Assembly (NCBI RefSeq): GCF_015352955.1
Contig: NZ_JACYOX010000001.1
Location: 248,001 to 312,000, forward strand
Direction: 5' to 3'
DNA: 64,000 nt
Source of the DNA: Noviherbaspirillum soli
GTDB lineage: Bacteria > Pseudomonadota > Gammaproteobacteria > Burkholderiales > Burkholderiaceae_D
Positions 1-8,077 of the stretch are shown one piece after another. Every line of letters begins with the position of its first letter. Positions within the stretch are counted from its first letter, which is position 1. The notes under the pieces are model-generated. The model searched no databases, had not been told where the DNA came from, and worked only from the letters and a program-made list of their open reading frames with translations. A program made the position numbers and the translations under genes.

Positions 1-1217
1 ACCTCGACGACGGCAAGGAACTGCTGGAACGCTACCCTTCGTTCGACATCGACATCATCGAGCGGGAACGCGGCATCAAGCTCGACATCAAGGGCGCGCC
101 GGCCAGCGCCTTCGTCGACGACAAGATGATCAAGGGCATCCACGAGCACCTGTTCGCCGTGCTGCGCGATGTGCTGTTCATTGCCGACGAAGTCAACGGC
201 AACGTCAATTTCGACCTCAACACCTCGGCTGGCATCACCGACGCGGTGTTCCACATCATGCGCAATGCCGGCGTGATGCGCCCGCTGACCAATCCCAATC
301 TCGTGGTCTGCTGGGGCGGCCATTCGATTTCCCGGCTGGAGTACGACTATTCGAAGAAGGTCGGCTACGAACTCGGGTTGCGCATGCTCGACATCTGCAC
401 CGGCTGCGGCCCGGGCGCGATGAAAGGTCCGATGAAGGGCGCCACCATAGGCCATGCGAAACAGCGCATCGGCACCGGCCGCTATCTAGGCATTTCCGAG
501 CCGGGCATCATTGCGGCCGAGTCGCCCAACCCGATCGTCAATGACCTGGTGATCCTGCCCGACATCGAGAAGCGGCTGGAGGCGTTCGTGCGCACCGGCC
601 ATGGCATCGTCGTGTTCCCGGGCGGCGCCGGCACCGCCGAGGAAATCCTCTACATCCTCGGCATCCTGCTGCACCCGGACAATGCGGAGCAGCCCTTCCC
701 GCTGGTCTTCACCGGTCCGCAGAACTCGGCCGACTATTTCGCCCAGATCGACGCCTTCATTGGCCTCACGCTCGGCGAGGCGGCGCAGCGGCGCTATGAA
801 ATCATCATCGACGACCCGGTGCGGGTGGCCAAGACGATGGAAGCCGGCATGCGGCGCGTCAGGGAATTCCGCAAGGCCCGCACCGACGCCTATTACTTCA
901 ACTGGACGCTGAAGATCGACCACGAGTTCCAGAAACCCTTCCTGCCGACCCACGAGAACATGCGCAACCTGCGCCTGCACAAGAACCAGCCGACTCACCT
1001 GCTGGCAGCCGACCTGCGGCGGGCGTTTTCTGGCGTGGTGGCCGGCAACGTGAAGGAGCAAGGCATACGGGCGATCGAGCAGTACGGCCATTTCGAGATC
1101 CATGGCGATCCGGCCATCATGGAGCCGATGGACGCCCTGCTGACCGCGTTCGTCGAGCAGCACCGGATGAAGCTGCCCGGCAAGCAGTACGTTCCGTGCT
1201 ACCGGGTCATCAAGTAG
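1..1217 (+). CDS. ppnN: Pyrimidine/purine nucleotide 5'-monophosphate nucleosidase PpnN (5' end outside window)
   Basis: LOG-family nucleosidase that splits nucleoside 5'-monophosphates into base and ribose 5-phosphate. In E. coli the enzyme is activated by (p)ppGpp. The frame is open from base 3, so the gene starts before the window; about 404 residues are visible against about 454 in E. coli PpnN. The protein follows that family nearly end to end: CWGGHS, CTGCGPGAM, the nucleotide-binding PGGxGT signature (FPGGAGTAEE), the LAADLRRAFSG segment and the C-terminal MKLPGKQYVPCY. Its stop overlaps the 3' end of the convergent glutathione transferase gene by 8 bases. Identity is firm; the (p)ppGpp regulation is known for the family and not visible here. 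Confidence 0.95.
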   Translation, partial: LDDGKELLERYPSFDIDIIERERGIKLDIKGAPASAFVDDKMIKGIHEHLFAVLRDVLFIADEVNGNVNFDLNTSAGITDAVFHIMRNAGVMRPLTNPNLVVCWGGHSISRLEYDYSKKVGYELGLRMLDICTGCGPGAMKGPMKGATIGHAKQRIGTGRYLGISEPGIIAAESPNPIVNDLVILPDIEKRLEAFVRTGHGIVVFPGGAGTAEEILYILGILLHPDNAEQPFPLVFTGPQNSADYFAQIDAFIGLTLGEAAQRRYEIIIDDPVRVAKTMEAGMRRVREFRKARTDAYYFNWTLKIDHEFQKPFLPTHENMRNLRLHKNQPTHLLAADLRRAFSGVVAGNVKEQGIRAIEQYGHFEIHGDPAIMEPMDALLTAFVEQHRMKLPGKQYVPCYRVIK

Positions 1218-1959
1218 GGTTGGCGTAGGTCTGCGGCGCCTCCTGGTCGGCGTCGAGTTCGGGATAGTGCCGGAAAATGCCTTGTTCGTTGAACGGCAGG
1301 CGGCGCGGGGATTGCAGGTAGGCGGCAATCCTCGGCCGCCGCGCCACGGCGTCATGCAGGGCCATCAGGTGCGGCAGGCCGGGCGTCAGGTGCGCCAGCG
1401 CCTTGGGAAAGGCATAGTTCAGCCCCTCGATCAACTGGAACATCGACAGGTCGGCATAGCTCAGCGCCGCGCCCGCCAGGCAGTCCGGACCGTCCGGGTT
1501 CGCCTGCAGTATCCCCTCGAAGTAGCGCAGGAATTTTTCCATGCGCGCCCCGGTAAAGTCGCGGGCGCGTCGCAGCGCCTCGCTTTTCTGGTCGTCGTAG
1601 TACATCCCCGACGCCACGGGATGATGGGTGTCATGGGCCTCGGTCACCATGTCCGCGATCGTCAGCTGCAGTTGATTCACCCAGCAACGTCCGGCTTCCG
1701 GCACAGGCGCCAGTCCGAGCCGCGGTCCGAGGAAATACAGGATATTGGCCGTCTGGCCGATCACCAATCCGTCAGTCACGAGGAATGGCGGTGCAAACGG
1801 CGGGTGAAACGCATCACGCTGCCCCATGGCCGCCATCAGGGCCGGACTTCCTTCGTCCCGGGCAACGTCCTGGTAGCCCACGCCGCTCTCCTCGAGGGCC
1901 AGCCTGACAAATTCACCGCGGCCCTGTATGCCTGGCCAGTAATACAGCTGATAAGTCAT
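1210..1959 (-). CDS. Glutathione S-transferase
   Basis: Predicted cytosolic glutathione transferase of 249 residues. The N-terminus is a thioredoxin-like glutathione site (YYWPGIQGRGEFVRL, typical of sigma/alpha-type GSTs with the catalytic Tyr near residue 5-7; QTANIL carries the gamma-glutamyl contact). An all-helical C-terminal domain follows, with the ADLSMFQLI N-capping region. I chose the ATG at 1959 because AAAGGAAA lies about 8 bases upstream and the thioredoxin strand begins right there; the longer open frame to 2151 adds a sequence unlike any GST. It faces the fatty-acyl-AMP ligase gene across an AT-rich divergent intergenic region. The substrate is unknown. Confidence 0.88.
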   Translation of the reverse strand: MTYQLYYWPGIQGRGEFVRLALEESGVGYQDVARDEGSPALMAAMGQRDAFHPPFAPPFLVTDGLVIGQTANILYFLGPRLGLAPVPEAGRCWVNQLQLTIADMVTEAHDTHHPVASGMYYDDQKSEALRRARDFTGARMEKFLRYFEGILQANPDGPDCLAGAALSYADLSMFQLIEGLNYAFPKALAHLTPGLPHLMALHDAVARRPRIAAYLQSPRRLPFNEQGIFRHYPELDADQEAPQTYANPT

Positions 1960-2135
1960 GAGCATTTCCTTTACCGCTGAACGGGCAGCCATTGGCAACA
2001 AGTGACCGCAAGCGGTCCCAAAGATGCTACTCAGCAATGTTAATAAAGAATAATTATTGTTGTTGAAACATTCCTCGTGAACGAATGTTCGATCCCGCGA
2101 ACGGCGCATACCGACTTTACCGGGAGAATGACTGA
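1960..2135. promoter_or_regulatory. AT-rich divergent intergenic region
   Basis: This 176-base spacer between the divergent GST and acyl-AMP ligase genes contains a run much richer in A+T than its surroundings (about 2038-2075), with the palindrome AATAATTATT at 2049-2058. Promoters for both genes probably lie here, but I could not assign convincing -35/-10 pairs. A GGGAG Shine-Dalgarno sits before the ligase start. Confidence 0.4.
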
Positions 2136-3866
2136 ATGACCGCGGAATCAAACGTATCTGGACAGCAAAATCTGGTTCAGGCCCTCATTCACCGTGCTGC
2201 CAGAAATCCCGACGAAACAGCCTATCACTTCATCAGTGATCTTCCCGGCACCCATATCAAGCTTACTTGCGCAAACCTGCTGTGGGAGGCAGCCAGCCTT
2301 GCCGTGGTCCTGCAGCAAGGAAACCTCGCCGGCAAACCTGTACTGCTCGCCTGCCGCACCAATTGCGCCTTCGTGATTGGCTTCTACGCCTGCCTGCTGG
2401 CTGGCGGGATCGCCGTGCCGACCGCACCGCCGCGACGGGAAAGCCTGAAGCAACGCATCCAGTTCATCGCCCGCCATGCCGGTGCGGCGGCGATCCTGAC
2501 CGACAGCGACAGCGTGATGGCAACCAGCTTCACACCGGAACTGCCCAGGATCGCCATACCGCAGGATAACGATGGGGCTGGCCGGGCCGATCCCTGCATG
2601 TGGGAACCGACGGAAATCCGCCCGGATACGCCGGCGCTGATCCAGTACACCTCGGGCACTGCTGCCGACCCGCATGGCATATTGCAGACCCACGGCCGAC
2701 TGGCGCGCGCCTGCGCCGCCGTCCGCCGTTCCTTCGGGCATGACCCGCAGAGTGCCAGCCTGATAACGCTGCCCCTGTTCCATGAAGTCGGCCTGATGTA
2801 TGGCGTTCTGGAGCCGATGATGAGTGGCATTCCGGCCATGCTGATGACGCCCGCCCAGTTCGTGCAGCGTCCGGGGCGCTGGCTCTACCTGGTCCAGCAC
2901 CACCGCGTCACCACCATCGGCGGCCCGAATTTCATGTTTGATATCCTGCTGCGCAAAATGCGTCCCAATCATCTTCGCGGCGTTGACCTGTCGTCGCTTC
3001 GGGTGTGCTTTTGCACCGGAGAACAGGTGCGCGCCGCCACCCTGGCCCGCCTGCTCGATCTGCTGGGCCCGGTTGGCTTGAAGCAGCAGGCGCTCCTGCC
3101 ATGCTACAGCCTGAGCGAGGCCGGTCGCCATGTCACCGGTTCACTGGGAAAGGAAGGGCCGGACATGGACCAGCCCGGCATTGCCGGCCTGTCGCATCCC
3201 GTGGTGAGCTGCGGCATGCCGCACGACGACTGCCGCATCCTGGTGGTCGATCCGGTCTCGCGGCGTCAGGCCGCCGAGTGCGAGGTCGGGGAAATCTGGC
3301 TGCAGTGCGATTCCGCCGGCCTGGCCTACTGGAATGAGCCACTGGTTTCCGAGGCGGTGTTCGGCGCCTTGCTGGCCGACGGCGACGGTCCGTTCATCCG
3401 CACCGGCGACATCGCGTATCTGCGTTCCAGCGAACTCTTCGTCGTCGGCCGCCTGGCCGACCGGATCCGGCTGTGCGGCGCCTACCATGCGCCGCAGGAC
3501 CTGGAACTGCTGGCCGAGCGCAGCCATTGCGGTCTGCGCCCCTCCTCCTCCGCAGCATTCACGGTGGATGGCGTGGAACGTCCCAAACTGGTGATCGTCT
3601 GTGAAATCAGGCGGGAACTCATGCGCCGCCGCGAAAAGTGGCCTCAGATAGAGACGGCGATCCGCAATGCGATCCGGCGGGTGCACCTGCTGCCCGTGGA
3701 CGATGTGGTGCTGCTGGCATCGGGCAGCCTGCCCAAGACCTCCAGCGGCAAGGTCCGCCGTAACCAGTGTCGCATCGATTACCTCAACGGCATGCTGCCC
3801 ACTGCGGACGCATACGAGCGCCGGCGACGCCATGGCACCGAACCGGCGATGGCTTCCCATTACTAA
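2136..3866 (+). CDS. Fatty-acyl-AMP ligase (FAAL)-like adenylating enzyme
   Basis: ANL-superfamily enzyme (576 aa) that should activate a fatty acid as acyl-AMP. It resembles FAALs more than acyl-CoA synthetases: LPLFHEVGL, a FLQRP-like AQFVQRPGRWLYL, IGGPNFMFD, LLPCYSLSEA and the YHAPQDLE region follow the FAAL pattern. The C-terminal catalytic Lys is present in LPKTSSGK (about K539), as is TGDIAY. The phosphate-binding loop is atypical: YTSGTAADPHG (residues 171-181), where the usual Lys before the last Gly is His. FAALs normally hand acyl-AMP to an acyl carrier protein or PKS/NRPS, and none is nearby. A GGGAG site precedes the ATG. Activity is uncertain because of the altered loop. Confidence 0.85.
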   Translation: MTAESNVSGQQNLVQALIHRAARNPDETAYHFISDLPGTHIKLTCANLLWEAASLAVVLQQGNLAGKPVLLACRTNCAFVIGFYACLLAGGIAVPTAPPRRESLKQRIQFIARHAGAAAILTDSDSVMATSFTPELPRIAIPQDNDGAGRADPCMWEPTEIRPDTPALIQYTSGTAADPHGILQTHGRLARACAAVRRSFGHDPQSASLITLPLFHEVGLMYGVLEPMMSGIPAMLMTPAQFVQRPGRWLYLVQHHRVTTIGGPNFMFDILLRKMRPNHLRGVDLSSLRVCFCTGEQVRAATLARLLDLLGPVGLKQQALLPCYSLSEAGRHVTGSLGKEGPDMDQPGIAGLSHPVVSCGMPHDDCRILVVDPVSRRQAAECEVGEIWLQCDSAGLAYWNEPLVSEAVFGALLADGDGPFIRTGDIAYLRSSELFVVGRLADRIRLCGAYHAPQDLELLAERSHCGLRPSSSAAFTVDGVERPKLVIVCEIRRELMRRREKWPQIETAIRNAIRRVHLLPVDDVVLLASGSLPKTSSGKVRRNQCRIDYLNGMLPTADAYERRRRHGTEPAMASHY

Positions 3867-3935
3867 GTTCCTGCGACGCACGGCCAGAGGCCGGGCCGCT
3901 ACCCCAGCCAACTCACCCACTAGCGGACACGAACC

Positions 3936-4271
3936 ATGCCCCCTGTACAAACCGGCAATGCCAATCACTATGCGCTGCGCATCGAAGGACATGCCTGGCT
4001 CGACGACCTGACGATAGAGCAGATATGGGCGGTGCTGAAGGCGGCTTTCCAGCCACTGCCGCCGCGCCAGGAACTGATGTTCATGATCATGATGCCCAAC
4101 GGCGCAACGCCATGCCGGTGCCTGCCCCGATCCGTGTTTGAGTCGTCCCTGCGCACGCCGGCCATGCTGGAGGACGCGCTAGGCTCGACTATGCCGCCAT
4201 CCCGCGATGACCGTCCTTATTTCCGGTTGGCGAGTGGCAGCGCGAACTCGAAGTCGGCCAGCCTGTCGTGA
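3936..4271 (+). CDS. Hypothetical protein downstream of the FAAL-like gene
   Basis: An open frame of 111 residues beginning 69 bases after the acyl-AMP ligase stop and ending 1 base before the stop of the convergent pseudouridine synthase gene. I do not recognise it. It has a Trp/Ile-rich amphipathic stretch (IEQIWAVLKAAF), a Met-rich MFMIMM, two cysteines in PCRCLP and a Ser-rich polar tail. It lacks the DSL phosphopantetheine motif, so it is not an ordinary acyl carrier protein. The Shine-Dalgarno is weak. The position suggests co-transcription with the ligase, but a non-coding 3' tail is possible. Confidence 0.5.
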   Translation: MPPVQTGNANHYALRIEGHAWLDDLTIEQIWAVLKAAFQPLPPRQELMFMIMMPNGATPCRCLPRSVFESSLRTPAMLEDALGSTMPPSRDDRPYFRLASGSANSKSASLS

Positions 4272-4272
4272 C

Positions 4273-5016
4273 CTAGAATTTCTCGTAGCCGGCCAGGTAG
4301 CGCCACTGGCCCGGCTCAAGCCCTGCCAGAGGCGACCGGCCGATACGGATGCGGCGCAGCGCAACCAGTCCGAGGCCGGCTTCGGTGCACAAACGCTCGA
4401 TCAGGCCGCGCGGCGGTGTCTTGAGCACGATGCGCACGCGGGTTTCGCTCTGGCGGCTAGCTTTCAGGCCGGTCACTGCCTTGCCATTGAACTGCATGCC
4501 CTGGTTGATCCGCGCCAGTTGCTCGTCACTCACCTGCGTGCCGGTGTCGACGATGTATTCATGCTCGATCCGGACCGCATCGTCCACCAGCCGGCGCGCC
4601 ACGCGCCAGTCCTGCGTCAGAACCAGCAGTCCGCTGGCCTGGGTTTCGAGGCCATCGGTCAGCTGCAGGCCGACGAAGTGCTTCTTCAGCGGACGTATGC
4701 CGGAGCGGTCGACGGCGCTGCGCATGGCGAGCGTCAGCGCCGGCAGGATCAGTCCGGCGTCCGGCTTGCCGGCGGGCCCGGTGTCGAGTCCGACCGGCTT
4801 GTGAAACAGCAGCGTGACCGGCGGCGCCGCTTCGGCGCGTGCGCCGGCAGCGAGGACGACGCGGTTCTCCGGGCCCACACGCAGGCCCGGCTCCTCGCAC
4901 ACCTGGCCGTCGACCAGCACCCAGCCGCCTTCGATGTATTGCTGCGCCTCGTTGCGCGAACAGCCGGTTTCCTGGGCCAGGCGCTTGGCGAGGCGGAGTG
5001 TCACGAGCTCGCTCAT
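4273..5016 (-). CDS. RluF/RsuA-type pseudouridine synthase paralogue with altered catalytic motif
   Basis: 247 residues: an N-terminal S4 RNA-binding domain (about 1-60) followed by a pseudouridine synthase fold (LLFHKPVGLDT; SGLLVLTQD; IEHEYIV; the C-terminal GLVALRRIRIG). Family members carry a catalytic Asp in GRLDxxTxGL. Here the aligned segment reads DGLETQASGL, placing Glu124 at that position and Gly for the Arg. It may therefore be slow, inactive, or an RNA-binding derivative. It begins at the ATG (5016) that overlaps the rsuA stop by 4 bases (ATGA), so the two are translationally coupled. Membership of the fold is firm; enzymatic function is not. Confidence 0.82.
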   Translation of the reverse strand: MSELVTLRLAKRLAQETGCSRNEAQQYIEGGWVLVDGQVCEEPGLRVGPENRVVLAAGARAEAAPPVTLLFHKPVGLDTGPAGKPDAGLILPALTLAMRSAVDRSGIRPLKKHFVGLQLTDGLETQASGLLVLTQDWRVARRLVDDAVRIEHEYIVDTGTQVSDEQLARINQGMQFNGKAVTGLKASRQSETRVRIVLKTPPRGLIERLCTEAGLGLVALRRIRIGRSPLAGLEPGQWRYLAGYEKF

Positions 5017-5735
5017 TGGGCGGCAGGCGCCAGCAGCGCCAGTTGTTCCGGATCCAGATAGCACCACTGGCCGGGCGCCAGGCCCAGCGCATCCAGAGTC
5101 AGGCCGCCGATCGCGACGCGCCGCAACGCCGAGCAGTGATTGCCGGCTGCGGCCAGCATGCGCTTGACCTGATGGTATTTGCCCTGTTCCAGCACGATCT
5201 CCAGTTCATTTTCAGACACCCTTGCACAGCGGTGCGCCGCCAGCGGCGCGGGTTCGTCATGCAGCTGCACGCCGTTGCGCAACCGCTCAAGCAGTTCGTC
5301 GGTGACCGCTTCATGGGTGGTGGCGACATAGACCTTGGGCACATGCCGGCGCGGCGACGACTGGGCATGGATGAAGGCGCCGTCGTCCGACATCAGCAGC
5401 AGGCCGGTGGTGTCATGGTCCAGCCGGCCGACGGGCTGCACCTCGCGCCAGGTGAATTGTTCCGGCAACAGCGTCAGCACGCCGGGATGGTGGCTGGGCT
5501 TGCGCGAACACTCGATGTCCACCGGCTTGTTCAGTGCGATATAAATATGCTGCCGGTAAGCCCATTCCTCGCCAAACACGGTGAAGACCAGGTGGTCGGG
5601 GTCCAGCGCCAGCCGGTAGTCATCGACCGGCTGGCCGTTGACCGTGACTTCACCATCCTCCACCAGTTGCCGGCACCATTTGCGGCTGCCGAAGCCCTGC
5701 GACTGCAGCATGCGATCCAAAGTCAGTTTGCTCAT
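5013..5735 (-). CDS. rsuA: 16S rRNA pseudouridine synthase RsuA
   Basis: 240 residues, close to the usual RsuA length. RsuA isomerises U516 of 16S rRNA to pseudouridine during 30S assembly. Visible features are the S4 domain (LDRMLQSQGFGSRKWCRQL), the ALNKPVDIECS strand, the catalytic motif GRLDHDTTGLLL with Asp106, and the C-terminal KYHQVKRML and LRRVAIGGL blocks characteristic of the RsuA branch. It is upstream of, and overlaps by 4 bases, the paralogue with the altered motif. The intact RLD motif argues that this is the active member of the pair. A neighbouring branch (RluE/RluB) cannot be wholly excluded from sequence alone. Confidence 0.9.
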   Translation of the reverse strand: MSKLTLDRMLQSQGFGSRKWCRQLVEDGEVTVNGQPVDDYRLALDPDHLVFTVFGEEWAYRQHIYIALNKPVDIECSRKPSHHPGVLTLLPEQFTWREVQPVGRLDHDTTGLLLMSDDGAFIHAQSSPRRHVPKVYVATTHEAVTDELLERLRNGVQLHDEPAPLAAHRCARVSENELEIVLEQGKYHQVKRMLAAAGNHCSALRRVAIGGLTLDALGLAPGQWCYLDPEQLALLAPAAQ

Positions 5736-5842
5736 GGCGGCACTGTACCAGAAGCGACTTCCGTTTCTGCGGCCGATTCCGGTTAAGCTAGAGCGCCTTC
5801 GCCCGCCAATCCGGGCAACAGGCCCACGATGACGGACACCCT

Positions 5843-7375
5843 ATGCTCTTGAAGCTCCTGCGCACGCTCGCAGCCATCCTGCTGATCGCAGCAACGCCGC
5901 TCACCCAGGCCGGACAGCCGCTGCAGGTCGGCTCCAAGCGCTTTACCGAGTCCTATGTGCTGGGCGAGATCCTGACCGCTGCGGCCAATGCCGCTCAAGC
6001 CGGCCAGGCCGTGCATCGCCGGGGCCTGGGCAATACCGCCATCCTGTTCGAAGCCCTGAAGGCTGGCAGCATCGATGTCTATCCGGAATACCTGGGCACC
6101 ATCAGCCAGGAAATACTGCGTCATGCCGGACCGGTGCCGCTGGAACAGGTCCGGCATGAACTGGCGGCGCTGGGACTGGGCGCAGATGTGCCGCTGGGCT
6201 TCAACAACAGTTACGCGCTGGCCATGCCTGAAGACCAGGCGCAAAAACTCGGCATCGTCAGGCTGAGCGACCTGGCGCGTCATCCAATGCTCAGGCTGGG
6301 CTTGTCGCATGAATTCATCGGCCGCGCCGACGGCTGGCCGGGCCTTGCCCGGCGTTATCGGCTGGCCAACCAGCCCCGCAGCCTGGACCATGGCATTGCC
6401 TACGATGCCCTGGCCGCGCGCCAGATCGACGTGATGGACATCTATACGACCGACGCCCGCATCGAGCGCATGGGCCTGCGGGTTCTCGAAGACGATCTCG
6501 GCTATTTCCCGCGCTACGACGCGATGCTGCTGTACCGGCTGGATGCGCCCGGGCGTTTTCCGGTCGCCTGGCGCGCGCTGCAGCGACTCGAAGGCAGCAT
6601 CAGCCAGCAGCGGATGATTGCGCTGAATGCCGCGGTCGAGCTGGAAGGCCGCAGCTTTGCCCAGGCGGCGGAGGGTTTCCTGAGGGATGGGCCCGCCCAC
6701 CCGGCAAAGGATAGCGGCGCCAGGCCAGCCGGCGCGGGCGCCGCGCCCAGCGGCTTGCAGGCCAAGCTGCTGGACCGGTTGCTTCCGCTGACGGGGCAGC
6801 ACCTGTTCCTGGTGCTTGTTTCCGTGGCGGCAGCAACGGCGACAGGCGTGCCGCTTGGCCTGGCAGCCTCCCTGGTGCCGGGCTTGCGCCAGCCGGTGCT
6901 CGGGCTGGCTGGCGTATTGCAGACCATACCATCGCTGGCCCTGCTCGCCATGCTGATACCGCTGCTGGGTGCGATCGGCACCCGGCCGGCACTGATCGCG
7001 CTATCCGTCTATGCGCTGCTGCCCATCGTGCGCAACACCTGTGCCGGGCTGGCGCAGGTGCCTAACGGCCTGCGCCAGGCAGCGCAGGCGCTGGGCATGC
7101 GCCGTGCCGACATACTGCTGCTGGTGGAACTGCCGCTGGCATGGCCGCTGATCCTGGCGGGCGTGAAAACCGCGGCGGTCATGACGGTGGGGACGGCAAC
7201 CATCGCCGCCTTCATCGGCGCCGGCGGCTATGGAGAACGGATTGCGGTCGGACTGGCGCTCAACGACAACCAGATGCTCCTGGCCGGCGCCATTCCTTCC
7301 GCCTTGCTGGCGCTCGTCACGCAAGGCTTGTTCGAACTGGCGGAACGTGCGCTGCGCCGGCGCGGCAATAGCTAA
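5843..7375 (+). CDS. Glycine betaine/osmoprotectant ABC transporter, substrate-binding/permease fusion
   Basis: 510 residues combining two ABC importer parts in one chain. A signal peptide (about 1-23) is followed by an OpuAC/ProX-type binding domain (about 25-275; VGSKRFTESYVLGEIL, YPEYLGTIS, the DVMDIYTTD region). After a Gly/Ala/Pro linker comes a ProW-type permease with several membrane helices (about 305-505). The EAA-loop region that contacts the ATPase is visible (ALGMRRADILLLVELP, then FIGAGGYGERI). Known fusions of this family usually place the permease first; here the binding domain is N-terminal. No ATPase gene is adjacent, so the partner must be elsewhere. The exact quaternary-amine substrate is unknown. 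Confidence 0.88.
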   Translation: MLLKLLRTLAAILLIAATPLTQAGQPLQVGSKRFTESYVLGEILTAAANAAQAGQAVHRRGLGNTAILFEALKAGSIDVYPEYLGTISQEILRHAGPVPLEQVRHELAALGLGADVPLGFNNSYALAMPEDQAQKLGIVRLSDLARHPMLRLGLSHEFIGRADGWPGLARRYRLANQPRSLDHGIAYDALAARQIDVMDIYTTDARIERMGLRVLEDDLGYFPRYDAMLLYRLDAPGRFPVAWRALQRLEGSISQQRMIALNAAVELEGRSFAQAAEGFLRDGPAHPAKDSGARPAGAGAAPSGLQAKLLDRLLPLTGQHLFLVLVSVAAATATGVPLGLAASLVPGLRQPVLGLAGVLQTIPSLALLAMLIPLLGAIGTRPALIALSVYALLPIVRNTCAGLAQVPNGLRQAAQALGMRRADILLLVELPLAWPLILAGVKTAAVMTVGTATIAAFIGAGGYGERIAVGLALNDNQMLLAGAIPSALLALVTQGLFELAERALRRRGNS

Positions 7376-7383
7376 ACATGCAC

Positions 7384-7428
7384 GCCTGACTTACAGCTTG
7401 CCGGCCTTTTTCAGCCGGTAAGTCAGGC
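7384..7428. terminator. Inverted repeat at the convergent 3' ends of the transporter and ankyrin genes
   Basis: An 11-base perfect inverted repeat (7384-7394 with 7418-7428, GCCTGACTTAC) encloses a nested CCGGC/GCCGG stem with a T-rich loop. It spans the ankyrin stop codon and lies just beyond the transporter stop, so it could act as a bidirectional terminator or 3' stabiliser. There is no clean T tract after the outer stem. Confidence 0.4.
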
Positions 7429-8077
7429 CTTCGACGATGTCCTTGAAGCCGCCGACACGGGCAAAATCGAGCGCCGTCATGCCCGCGCCATTCTTCAGGG
7501 TCAGGTCGGCGCCTTCGTCCAGCAACAGCTTCACCGTCAGAATATGGCCGCCCCGCGCCGCCATCATGATGGGCGTGGTCTGGTTCGGCGATTCCGCGTC
7601 GATATAGGCGGAATGGTCCAGCAGCAGCTGCACGATCTGGTTGTTGCCCACCGCGGCGGCGTAATGCAGCGCAGCCCAGCCGGTCTGGTTCGGCTCCGCG
7701 CCCTTGTCCAGCAGTGCCTTTGCCACGTCGTACCTGCCCTTGTAGGCCGCCATCATCAGTGCGGTGTCGCCATTGCGGGCGCGGGCATCGAGGTTGACGT
7801 CTTTCGTATTGAGCAGCAGGTCGAACACCTTGCCGGCATCCTCGCGCACGGCAATGATCAGCCCGGTCTCGCCGCGCTCTTCCTCCACCGTGTTGGGGTC
7901 GAACCCGCGCTGCAGCAACGACCGGACCAATTTGATGTTGTCGAGCTTGACCGCGCTGAAATAGTCGTCGTAAGCACCTGCGAAAGCGAGGCCGGGCAAG
8001 ACAGAGAGAAGGACCGGCACCGCCAGCAAGCGCAGCGCCTGGCGGCGGGAAAGGCGGGAAGTCAGGACGTCATGCAT
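7391..8077 (-). CDS. Exported ankyrin-repeat protein
   Basis: 228 residues. The N-terminus has a twin-arginine-like export signal (SRRQALRLLAVPVLLSVLPG, cleavage probably after AFA), followed by four to five ankyrin repeats from about residue 40 to 215 (for example GDTALMMAAYKGRYDVAKAL and TTPIMMAARGGHILTVKLLL). Ankyrin repeats mediate protein-protein contacts; the partner is unknown and a periplasmic location is inferred from the signal. It starts 8 bases inside the end of tatD on the same strand and is probably the last gene of that transcription unit. Confidence 0.88.
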   Translation of the reverse strand: MHDVLTSRLSRRQALRLLAVPVLLSVLPGLAFAGAYDDYFSAVKLDNIKLVRSLLQRGFDPNTVEEERGETGLIIAVREDAGKVFDLLLNTKDVNLDARARNGDTALMMAAYKGRYDVAKALLDKGAEPNQTGWAALHYAAAVGNNQIVQLLLDHSAYIDAESPNQTTPIMMAARGGHILTVKLLLDEGADLTLKNGAGMTALDFARVGGFKDIVEGLTYRLKKAGKL

